This document shows, in pieces, positions 1 through 8,329 of a DNA stretch of 26,915 nt (positions within the stretch are counted from its first letter, which is position 1; each line of letters starts with the position of its first letter). The DNA is from an uncultured Clostridia bacterium (GTDB taxonomy: Bacteria > Bacillota > Clostridia > Christensenellales > UBA3700). The stretch covers positions 1 through 26,915 of the forward strand of contig CAOKSY010000015.1 in NCBI GenBank assembly GCA_948471525.1. Reading direction: 5' to 3'. The notes below the pieces were generated by a model. It was given only the letters and a program-made list of their open reading frames with translations, had not been told where the DNA came from and searched no databases. The position numbers were made by a program, and so were the translations under genes.

Positions 1-210
1 ATACGTACTCGTCATACGTATACACTACTATGCAGTTGTCAATGTGCAAAAAAATCAATGACACCTTAACTAAACAAAGAAGGGGAAAAAGAAAAAGCAA
101 AGGTTTTTTAGGTTTTCGTTTATACTCCGTCAGGTATATCTACCTTCCAGAGTGACAGTCAAAGTTTTTCCTCTGCCTGCCTCGACAAGTTGTAGCTCTC
201 GCTACTCCTT
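1..210 (-). other. 16S-23S internal transcribed spacer (partial)
   Basis: This lies directly downstream of the 16S 3' end on the minus strand and runs off the window. Read on the minus strand it ends with a CACATTGACAACTGCATAG-like stretch preceded by a T-run, which resembles the conserved spacer segment found before 23S in many Firmicutes. Small hairpins are visible, for example AGGTA-GATA-TACCT. I see no tRNA cloverleaf in the part shown, so any Ile or Ala tRNA would have to lie outside the window. The 23S gene is expected to follow. Confidence 0.75.
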
Positions 211-1723
<1,513 letters not shown>

Positions 1724-1863
1724 AATCTCTAACTCTTTCAAACAATTGACTTCTTGCTTTTTGTGTTTAATTTGTACACTTTGCTTCAAGTTTGAAATAG
1801 TTTTCTGCATTTTATTCTTGCTTCTTCTATCTCTTACCTTCTCGTTTAGTTTTTAAGGTGCTC

Positions 1864-1885
1864 GCCGTCAACTCCCGTCGACAGC
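1864..1885 (-). promoter_or_regulatory. Hairpin at 5' end of the rRNA leader transcript
   Basis: On the minus strand, GCTGTCGAC and GTTGACGGC form a 9-bp stem (two G-U pairs) around a GGGA loop. The promoter at 1892-1920 predicts transcription starting at about 1885, so the pre-rRNA would begin with this hairpin. The remaining leader (about 1724-1863) is A-rich and contains ATTGTTTGAAAGAG, which loosely resembles a boxA antitermination element. Role in stability or processing is inference. Confidence 0.5.
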
Positions 1886-1891
1886 CTACTT

Positions 1892-1920
1892 ATCTTATCA
1901 CAACAAAATAATACTGTCAA
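1892..1920 (-). promoter_or_regulatory. rRNA operon promoter (P rrn)
   Basis: The minus strand shows TTGACA (1915-1920), a 17-nt spacer and TAAGAT (1892-1897), a near-consensus sigma-A promoter about 170 nt upstream of the mature 16S. Immediately upstream, 1921-1950 is a run of A and T tracts that would serve as an UP element for the RNA polymerase alpha subunit, as is usual for strong rRNA promoters. Confidence 0.85.
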
Positions 1921-1950
1921 CTACTTTCTTTACTTTTTTAAAAAATTTTT

Positions 1951-2308
1951 TTGACCTATTTGAACAATATTTCAGATAAAATTTGTCTTAATCAGAATAA
2001 TTTGCGCAATCGTCAAATCTTCATGCACAATATCTTGCGATATTGCGCGCATCATATATTTATATTATTTATTTTATCAATAAAATATATGGGCTTTGTG
2101 AAATTTTTTTCAATCCTTGTAGATCGCTGTCAAAATGATTTGTCTATTAAAATTGAACGTTGTTTAAAATTATATATTTACCTCTCGAAAATTCAAACAG
2201 AGTGTCGAAAAACGAAATCTTTGCGTCACTTAAGCGCAAATTGCCAAATTTGCGTTCAAAAAACGTTCGTATTTTGAAGATAATATATATAAAAAATTTA
2301 AAAATGTA
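1951..2308. other. AT-rich non-coding spacer between divergent rrn and SDR operons
   Basis: I see no convincing gene here. Open frames in it have no ribosome site and an AT-biased, low-complexity composition. Two perfect inverted repeats are visible: CAATATC-ttgc-GATATTG at 2028-2045, and CGCAAATT-gcca-AATTTGCG at 2235-2254. Neither is followed by a T-run, so they are not obvious terminators; they could be protein-binding sites or simply AT-rich chance structure. Confidence 0.5.
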
Positions 2309-2338
2309 TTTACAATTATAAAATTCTTGTGATATACT
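2309..2338 (+). promoter_or_regulatory. Promoter of the SDR operon
   Basis: TTTACA (2309-2314), an 18-nt spacer and TATACT (2333-2338) form a good sigma-A promoter. The predicted start at about 2345 gives a leader of roughly 55 nt ending in the GGAGG ribosome site at 2386-2390. Confidence 0.7.
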
Positions 2339-2399
2339 TATTAAGGTGTATTGTAATTCACTGTAAAATAACGATAAATGATTGTGGAGGATCTTATAA

Positions 2400-4013
2400 A
2401 TGTCTGATAGAAAAACAGTTCTCATCACAGGCGCTTCCGGCTCGATGGGCAGCCAGGTCTTGGACTGCGTTATGAAAACGGGAAAATTCAACTGTTTGAT
2501 ACTTTTGAGAAAAAAGAGATCGAACGAATTACTTAGAGAAGCTTTGATCAAAAAATTTGCGAAACTTAAATCCGGCGGCAAACTGGAAGTAGTCTTCGGC
2601 GACATTTCCAATAGAGAAGATTGCGACAAGATAATAGCGAAGAGCGATTACGTGCTGCACTGCGCGGCTATAATCCCCCCTATTTCCGACCACAATCCCC
2701 AAGGCGCCGAAAGGACAAATTTCTACGGCGCGAAAAATCTCATCGACGCTATCAAAGAAAGCCCGAGAGCAAACGATATCAAGTACGTACATATCGGCAC
2801 GGTAGCTGAATACGGCAACCGCGACTGGCAACATCCGTGGGGACGCGTAGGCGATCCGCTTATGCCGAGCGTATACGACTTCTACGCTATCACCAAACTC
2901 AGAGCCGAGAGATATCTTCTCGAAGCGGAGCTCCCCAACTGGGTAGTATTGAGACAGTCGGGCGTATTGCACGATAATCTTTTCAAAAACAATATGGCGG
3001 ACGGACTTATGTTCCACACTTGTTGGAACGTACCTATCGAGTGGGCTACCGCAAGAGACAGCGGTCTCGCGCTACAGCACCTTGTCGAATACGACCTCGA
3101 GGGCACACTTCCCGCAGAATTCTGGCAGAATATCTATAATATCGGCAACGGAGATACCTGCCGCGTGACCGGATACGAGACGCTTGACGCAGGATTTGCG
3201 CTTATGGGAGCAAGACCCGAACAGTTCTTTAAACCCAACTGGTGCGCAGCGAGAAACTTCCACTGCTTCTGGTACTACGACTCCGACGTACTCGAGGATT
3301 ACCTCCACTTCCGTACGGAAACTTGGCAGGCATTCTGGAAGAATATGGCAAAACTCAACTGGTACTTCAAGTTCGGCGCGATCCTTCCGAAGAGCTTCCT
3401 GAGCAAGGTTACCATACAAAAACTTTTCAAAAATTCCAACTCGCCGATGTTCTGGTACAACAACAATATCGACGGACGTATCAAAGCATTCTACGGCTCG
3501 AGAGAGAAATTCGACGAGATCGGTACGGATTGGAGCAAATATCCGCTCTTCTGCAAGAACCAGATCAAAGACGAAAACGGCAATCTCGTAGATTATCAAG
3601 AGAGAAGAGATATCAAGAATGCGAAGAAGTATTTGCTCAGCCACGGTTATGACGAGAGCAAACCAAACAGCGAACTCGATATAGACGATATGAAGCAAGC
3701 CGCTGAATTCAGAGGCGGAAAAGTCGTCAGCGAGACTATGGAAAAAGGAAATATCTACAAGAAGATCAAATGGCAGTGCCACAACGGTCACGAATTCGAA
3801 TCTTCTCCATTTACCATTCTCAAAGCCGGACACTGGTGCCCCGAGTGCTGTACTCCCGCGCCTTGGAACTTTGACGAACTGTCCAAACACATTCCTTTCT
3901 ACGCTCAGCTGTGGTACGATACGCATGACAAAGAAGAAGACAATTTCTTCCCCGCTGACTGCTATATGGATATAATAGAGAAAGAGAAAGAACTCGCTCA
4001 AAAGAAAAAATAA
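2400..4013 (+). CDS. Extended SDR (NAD-dependent epimerase/dehydratase) with C-terminal zinc ribbon
   Basis: A 537-residue cytoplasmic protein. The N-terminal half is an extended short-chain dehydrogenase/reductase fold: nucleotide-binding GASGSMG at residues 11-17, a GD at 67-68 that would contact the adenine, Thr134 (GTVAEYG) and the catalytic pair Tyr162/Lys166 (YAITK). This predicts an NAD(P)-dependent epimerase, dehydratase or reductase acting on a nucleotide sugar or similar substrate; the substrate cannot be read from sequence. After the SDR core (about 330 residues) comes a long extension ending in a treble-clef-like zinc ribbon, residues 457-484, with WxCxxGH (Cys460, His464) and CPEC (Cys480, Cys483), resembling the DUF4379-type probable zinc ribbon. 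Length is well above the usual 300-350 residues for the family. GGAGG 9 nt upstream supports this ATG. First gene of an operon with the SDR at 4041. Confidence 0.85.
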   Translation: MSDRKTVLITGASGSMGSQVLDCVMKTGKFNCLILLRKKRSNELLREALIKKFAKLKSGGKLEVVFGDISNREDCDKIIAKSDYVLHCAAIIPPISDHNPQGAERTNFYGAKNLIDAIKESPRANDIKYVHIGTVAEYGNRDWQHPWGRVGDPLMPSVYDFYAITKLRAERYLLEAELPNWVVLRQSGVLHDNLFKNNMADGLMFHTCWNVPIEWATARDSGLALQHLVEYDLEGTLPAEFWQNIYNIGNGDTCRVTGYETLDAGFALMGARPEQFFKPNWCAARNFHCFWYYDSDVLEDYLHFRTETWQAFWKNMAKLNWYFKFGAILPKSFLSKVTIQKLFKNSNSPMFWYNNNIDGRIKAFYGSREKFDEIGTDWSKYPLFCKNQIKDENGNLVDYQERRDIKNAKKYLLSHGYDESKPNSELDIDDMKQAAEFRGGKVVSETMEKGNIYKKIKWQCHNGHEFESSPFTILKAGHWCPECCTPAPWNFDELSKHIPFYAQLWYDTHDKEEDNFFPADCYMDIIEKEKELAQKKK

Positions 4014-4040
4014 TAACGGAAATAATTTTAGAGGTATAAT

Positions 4041-5240
4041 ATGGAAAGATATCAACAGGGACCATCGACCCAAAAACATGAATTCAAAAACGTATTCATT
4101 TGCGGCGGCACGGGTTTTCTCGGCTACTATTCCGCAAAAGAATTTCTCAAGCACGGCGCTAAGATAGGCGTCCTCGCTCTGCAAGGTGAGCTTACACTTT
4201 CCGCAGATTGGTGGCCGAAAGAAATCGACGTCAACTACGGAAAGCTCTTCAATCTCAGACCCGGCGACGATTCCCCTACGGTCACGAAAGAAGAACTTGT
4301 CAAAATGTTTACAGGATATGACACTCTCGTATATGCTGTAGGTCCGGACGACAGAATGCACACTCCCAAGGGCGTAACCGGTTATGACTTCTTCCACACA
4401 TATTTGGTAGAAAAAGTTATCCCTGTATTCGAAGCAGCTAAAGAAGCGGGCGTAAAGAAAGCGATACTTCTCAACTCATACTTTGCTTACTTCGACAGAA
4501 GATGGCCGGAAAGCCACCTCGCAGAGAGACATCCTTATATCAGAGTAAGAGTAGAACAGTCTGAAGCCCTCATCAAAGTAGGCGGCGGCGTTGCAGACGG
4601 CGGAATGGACGTAGTGGTCCTTGAATTGCCGTATATCTTCGGCAGCATGCCCGGACGTACTCCTCTCTGGAAAGAAGTATTCCTTGACAGATTTGCAGGT
4701 ATGCCCGCAATCTTCTTCCCCAAGGGCGGCACAAATATGATACACGTAGAAGGTATAGCCGAATCTGTCGTTGCTTCGGCTTATTATGCACAGCATGGAG
4801 ACAAACTCCCCATCGGTAACAAAGACTGGAAGTTCAAAGATATGATCAACCTGATCATGGAGACTATCGGCTGCAAGAAGAGATACTTCGGCGTAGGCGC
4901 TGGCATTGCGGCTCTCGGCGTAAAAATGACCGTAGTAAAGAAACTCAAGAAAGAAGGTCAGGAAAGCGGTTTGAACTACAACTACCTCATGCAGGACATC
5001 CAGTCCAAAGATCTCTTCTATGAAGACGACGTAGAGAAAGTTCAGGAATACCTGCACTATGACGAACTCGGCTACAACGGCGGCGGCACGATCGAAGACG
5101 GTATCCGTATGACGGCAAAGGCTTGCTATCCGCACAGATTTGACGAAAACGGCAACCTCATCGAGAAGTGGCAGGGAGTAAACCCCGTAAGAGGCGAAAC
5201 TGCAGAAAACAACGTATTCGTAAACAAAAAGAAGAAATAA
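4041..5240 (+). CDS. NAD(P)-binding SDR-family protein with atypical active site
   Basis: A 399-residue protein with a Rossmann nucleotide-binding motif GGTGFLG at residues 22-28 after a short N-terminal extension. It belongs to the extended SDR/NmrA-like group. The expected catalytic YxxxK is not obvious. In the corresponding region, after the strand ending LLNS (Ser146), the nearest match is Tyr166-x3-Arg170, so lysine is replaced by arginine or the protein uses another Tyr such as Tyr147 or Tyr150. It may be a reductase with changed chemistry or a non-catalytic cofactor-binding partner. It lies 27 bp after the zinc-ribbon SDR, with its own AGAGGT ribosome site at 4030-4035, so the two are almost certainly co-transcribed. 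A heterodimer or consecutive steps in one pathway are reasonable guesses. Lys-rich tail. A strong terminator follows. Confidence 0.8.
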   Translation: MERYQQGPSTQKHEFKNVFICGGTGFLGYYSAKEFLKHGAKIGVLALQGELTLSADWWPKEIDVNYGKLFNLRPGDDSPTVTKEELVKMFTGYDTLVYAVGPDDRMHTPKGVTGYDFFHTYLVEKVIPVFEAAKEAGVKKAILLNSYFAYFDRRWPESHLAERHPYIRVRVEQSEALIKVGGGVADGGMDVVVLELPYIFGSMPGRTPLWKEVFLDRFAGMPAIFFPKGGTNMIHVEGIAESVVASAYYAQHGDKLPIGNKDWKFKDMINLIMETIGCKKRYFGVGAGIAALGVKMTVVKKLKKEGQESGLNYNYLMQDIQSKDLFYEDDVEKVQEYLHYDELGYNGGGTIEDGIRMTAKACYPHRFDENGNLIEKWQGVNPVRGETAENNVFVNKKKK

Positions 5241-5260
5241 TCTAATAGACAAAACTCAAA

Positions 5261-5290
5261 AGGCTGTCGTTTACGCGACGGCCTTTTTTA
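5261..5290 (+). terminator. Rho-independent terminator of SDR operon
   Basis: AGGCTGTCG (5261-5269) pairs with CGACGGCCT (5276-5284), 9 bp with one G-U, around a 6-nt loop, followed by TTTTTT. On the minus strand the same stem is followed by TTTTGAGTTTTG, so it may also end the converging Nudix gene. Confidence 0.85.
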
Positions 5291-5321
5291 TATATTATAA
5301 TGTTTATCCGATGTATAGTAA

Positions 5322-5855
5322 TTATTTTTTCATCGCCGCATAACGCAAGATAGAAACCAGTGTCTTCGCATCTCTAATCTCATTCTTTTCGATCATTTGC
5401 ATTGCGTCTTCAAATTTGATCTTGCGCACATTGAGAAGTTCGTGATCGTCGAGAGAGTTCTCCCCTACTTGGAATTTTGTCGCTAAAAAAATATGCAGCG
5501 GTTCGTCCGTATATGCTGGCGTAGGATATATCAAACCAAGATCGATCAATGAATCCGCGTACAGTCCTACCTCTTCTCTTAATTCTCTTATCGCGCAATC
5601 ATAGGGGCTTTCTTCGCCGTCTCTCTTGCCTGCCGGAATCTCCAACAACATTTCGCCGTAGGGATATCTGAATTGCTCTACGAGATAAATATAGCCTTCG
5701 TCGTCAACTGCAAGCACGCCGCTTCCTCCGCTGTGCTTGACGTATTCTCTCATGCTTTCGCTTCCGTCCGCAAGCGTAACTTCATCGTTGTAAAGGCTCA
5801 ATATCCTGCCTTTATAGATTAAATTCCTCTTCTTGGTATATTCTCTGCAATCCAT
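5322..5855 (-). CDS. nudF: Nudix hydrolase, ADP-ribose pyrophosphatase type
   Basis: A 177-residue cytoplasmic Nudix enzyme, expected to split ADP-ribose (or related ADP-sugars) into AMP and ribose 5-phosphate, using Mg2+ or Mn2+. The full Nudix box is present: Gly76-x5-Glu82-x7-Arg90-Glu91-x-x-Glu94-Glu95-x-Gly97. The N-terminal part has the strand pattern of the NudF/YqkG subfamily (YKGRILSLYNDEVTL, later VEQFRYP and LEIPAG), and a proline-rich stretch follows the box (YPTPAYTDE), typical of ADP-ribose-specific members. Length fits the family. AGAGAGGT just upstream of the ATG supports the start. It stands alone with its own promoter and converges on the SDR operon. Substrate specificity is family inference. 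Confidence 0.88.
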   Translation of the reverse strand: MDCREYTKKRNLIYKGRILSLYNDEVTLADGSESMREYVKHSGGSGVLAVDDEGYIYLVEQFRYPYGEMLLEIPAGKRDGEESPYDCAIRELREEVGLYADSLIDLGLIYPTPAYTDEPLHIFLATKFQVGENSLDDHELLNVRKIKFEDAMQMIEKNEIRDAKTLVSILRYAAMKK

Positions 5856-5909
5856 AGCTACCTCTCTATATTATATGCTTTTCGTTTTAAACGACCGCGT
5901 CACGGTCAC

Positions 5910-5938
5910 ATTATATCACGCGCGCGATACTATTGCAA
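5910..5938 (-). promoter_or_regulatory. Promoter of the Nudix gene
   Basis: The minus strand shows TTGCAA (5933-5938), a 17-nt spacer ending in TGA, and TATAAT (5910-5915): a consensus, extended -10 promoter. A short GACCG/CGGTC hairpin lies in the roughly 50-nt leader. Confidence 0.65.
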
Positions 5939-5960
5939 TATATTCTATTGACGGTGCTCA

Positions 5961-5993
5961 TAAAAAAAATGCGGGCTTCGCAGTCCGCATTTT
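5961..5993 (-). terminator. Terminator after the foldase-like lipoprotein gene
   Basis: AATGCGG (5968-5974) pairs with CCGCATT (5985-5991) around a 10-nt loop. On the minus strand the stem runs into eight Ts (5962-5969 complement). It sits 20 nt past the stop of the gene at 6012. Confidence 0.75.
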
Positions 5994-6011
5994 CAATTCG
6001 CAAATAGCGTT

Positions 6012-8240
6012 TTATTTTACGCCTTTTATGATCTGATTATATATCTTATCGAATTTGCTTGCAAACTCCTTGTCCGCAAACAGATTGGACTGCTTCAAAG
6101 ACGTTAGATCAAGACTGAGTTCGTCCTCTATCATATCGGAGAAGTACTTCTCGATGGTAGTTACTTCTACTTCGATCTTTTCGATCACAGACTTATCTTC
6201 GTTTCCTTCCTCGTCCTTCTTATATACGATATTTACCGTATAGTCGTGAACGTAGTCCTTGCCTTTGATAGTCATTGTGACTTCTTTCTCTGCGTCTTCG
6301 TCTTCATTCTCGGAAGGTACGACTTTCTCTGTAAGCGAACCCTTAGCCTCGTCTACGGGAAGAGAGGCAACCATTACGATATGAATACCGAATTCATTGA
6401 CGATAAAGGATATTTCGGCGCCGTTTGCAGTCACCATAGTATATACGTCCGCAGACTTCTTGTCGTCTTCTTCCTTACCTACGGTGGTGGTCATATTCTT
6501 TTTATATATCGTATAAGCTCCGTTAGCCGCTTTCAATATCTCGGTGCTACCCTCGTACTTGACGTTGCCGCTTGTCATAACGCTGTCTCCGCGCTCGGCG
6601 ACTGCGGTAGCGCCTACGCCTGCGCCTGCCAAAGCTCTTGCCAATACCGTATATTCTTCAACATACGAGGATGCTTCGCCGTCGGGGGTGACCGCATAGA
6701 CGTCGCTGGTAAACATACCCGGATCGTCGTTGACGAGATTTATCCAATCGTTAAATGCCTGTTGAGAAGCGTATTCTTTGACAAGATATTTATCGCGATC
6801 GGACATTTCCTTTGCAGCTTCCATTGCCTTACCGACCTTGGATTGAATATCTTCAGCCATTGCGTAAAGTACCGTGAGATAATCTACAGCCGCATTCGCA
6901 TAAGCGTTTTCCTTATCCTCTATAGTAGCGTCGGTATAAGCGTCCTTGAGTTCGTCTTCGTCGGCGTCGTAATCGGGGTTGGATACGTTGACCTTGATTC
7001 CCAGTTTGGAATAAAGTTCAAGCATCTCCTTATCCGCTTCGCTTCCTACGCCGGTCGCTATAATATCTCTGTATGCCTTTACCATATCCTCGCTATCGGG
7101 ATAGAGACTTGCGAGATTTGTGATAGCTGCAGACTGCGTATCGGAGAAAGAGAGCAATATGCTCTTTACCTGAATATCGTTTTTGCCGGGAGCCGCAAAC
7201 GTAAACGTATTGTTACCCACAGCGGTAGAATAATCGCTGCTTTTTACATACTTCTTGAGATCGGTAGCGATCTGCTTATCGTATCTGAGGCTTACGTGAG
7301 CCGCAACGTTGTCGACGACTTCGGGAGTCTTGCCGATGTGCTTGGTATATTTCTCGATAATTAAGTTGGTCATTTCATTGACAAGAAAATAATCGTAATT
7401 GATTATATCGGTCATTTTTCCTCTCAATTTCTTGACCGCGGACTTCATGTTGTCATATACGGACTTGTCCTCGTCGGCGCGATGCGACTTGACAACGTTG
7501 TCTATATAGTTGAAGAAATAAGCGTTTTCTATCTTGGACGCGTCAATCTCGACTTCATACTTGTCCGCAAAATACTTTACGGCGTCGGCGTCGGACTTGA
7601 TAGCTTCGTTCTCTTCGTACTCGTCGCTTTCCTCATCCTCGGACGCTGTTTTTTTGGAACGGGCTTCGAGATATTCGGTATCGTCCTTATCCTCTTCTTC
7701 TTTATCGTCGTCTTCCGAACCGCTGTTTTTGTCCTGCTCGTCTTCCAACTCGTCGATATAAGTCTGAAGGTTGTCCTGCATCTGCTTGTTGGTCTTTTCC
7801 ACGCAGTATCTGAATTCGTCGACGGTCATATACGCTCTGTAAGCGCCTATCTTGTCTTTGTCTCTAAATGCGTTCCAGTCTGCGGCAGTCGGAAAACGCG
7901 TATCGAAATCCGCTGCGACAAGTTTATTTTTCTGCAGATAATCCTGCGCATAGAGAACCATAAGTTTCTGTCTCGTAAGGTTGTCGTAAAAATACTCAAC
8001 GACCTCCTCGACGCTCATGCCGAGCTGACTCATATACGACGATCCGTAAGTATTGACGTAAGTCACTACTTCGCCCTTATACAGTACGTTGCTAAGCACT
8101 CCGTTGCCCGTATCGTAAGTTACGTTGGCAACAACTTGGTGATAGTCCCTGTATTCGTCCGTTTCGAACAGCGTACAGCCCACCATAAACGTGGACAGAA
8201 GCACCGTCAAAAGCACGAGGGCAACAATTTTTTTCTTCAT
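6012..8240 (-). CDS. Foldase-like lipoprotein (SurA/PrsA-related) with acidic insert
   Basis: A 742-residue secreted lipoprotein. The N-terminus is a lipoprotein signal: basic MKKK, a hydrophobic stretch and lipobox MVGC with Cys22. The following region resembles the helical SurA/PrsA N-terminal chaperone domain. VKSILLSF at about residues 355-365 and NEFGIHIVMVASLP near 605-620 look like the first and last strands of a parvulin (PpiC) domain, but about 240 residues separate them, so the domain is heavily diverged or interrupted. Residues 163-212 are extremely acidic (Asp, Glu, Lys, Ser) and probably disordered. Position after pth-mfd matches the common Firmicutes pth-mfd-foldase order. AAGGAG (8247-8252 complement) supports the ATG. 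Expected role: folding of exported proteins at the outer membrane face; isomerase activity is uncertain. It has its own promoter and terminator. Confidence 0.75.
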   Translation of the reverse strand: MKKKIVALVLLTVLLSTFMVGCTLFETDEYRDYHQVVANVTYDTGNGVLSNVLYKGEVVTYVNTYGSSYMSQLGMSVEEVVEYFYDNLTRQKLMVLYAQDYLQKNKLVAADFDTRFPTAADWNAFRDKDKIGAYRAYMTVDEFRYCVEKTNKQMQDNLQTYIDELEDEQDKNSGSEDDDKEEEDKDDTEYLEARSKKTASEDEESDEYEENEAIKSDADAVKYFADKYEVEIDASKIENAYFFNYIDNVVKSHRADEDKSVYDNMKSAVKKLRGKMTDIINYDYFLVNEMTNLIIEKYTKHIGKTPEVVDNVAAHVSLRYDKQIATDLKKYVKSSDYSTAVGNNTFTFAAPGKNDIQVKSILLSFSDTQSAAITNLASLYPDSEDMVKAYRDIIATGVGSEADKEMLELYSKLGIKVNVSNPDYDADEDELKDAYTDATIEDKENAYANAAVDYLTVLYAMAEDIQSKVGKAMEAAKEMSDRDKYLVKEYASQQAFNDWINLVNDDPGMFTSDVYAVTPDGEASSYVEEYTVLARALAGAGVGATAVAERGDSVMTSGNVKYEGSTEILKAANGAYTIYKKNMTTTVGKEEDDKKSADVYTMVTANGAEISFIVNEFGIHIVMVASLPVDEAKGSLTEKVVPSENEDEDAEKEVTMTIKGKDYVHDYTVNIVYKKDEEGNEDKSVIEKIEVEVTTIEKYFSDMIEDELSLDLTSLKQSNLFADKEFASKFDKIYNQIIKGVK

Positions 8241-8295
8241 ATACTACTCCTTAAAATCGGTGGATTATTATAATAAATAATATTATGCATAATCT

Positions 8296-8324
8296 ATTAT
8301 ACACAATAGGGCACCGGTTGTAAA
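8296..8324 (-). promoter_or_regulatory. Promoter of the foldase-like lipoprotein gene
   Basis: The minus strand shows TTTACA (8319-8324), a 17-nt spacer and TATAAT (8296-8301), in the gap between mfd and the lipoprotein gene. This gives the lipoprotein its own transcript in addition to any read-through from mfd. Confidence 0.75.
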
Positions 8325-8329
8325 CACTT

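Noticed and set aside
1951..2277. 108-codon frame in the AT-rich spacer
   Set aside because: The composition is AT-driven (Ile, Phe, Asn, Lys), no ribosome site precedes it and no domain is recognisable.
3072..4397. Long antisense frame (441 codons) opposite the SDR genes
   Set aside because: It spans the junction of two well-supported genes on the other strand and reflects their codon bias; no motif or ribosome site.
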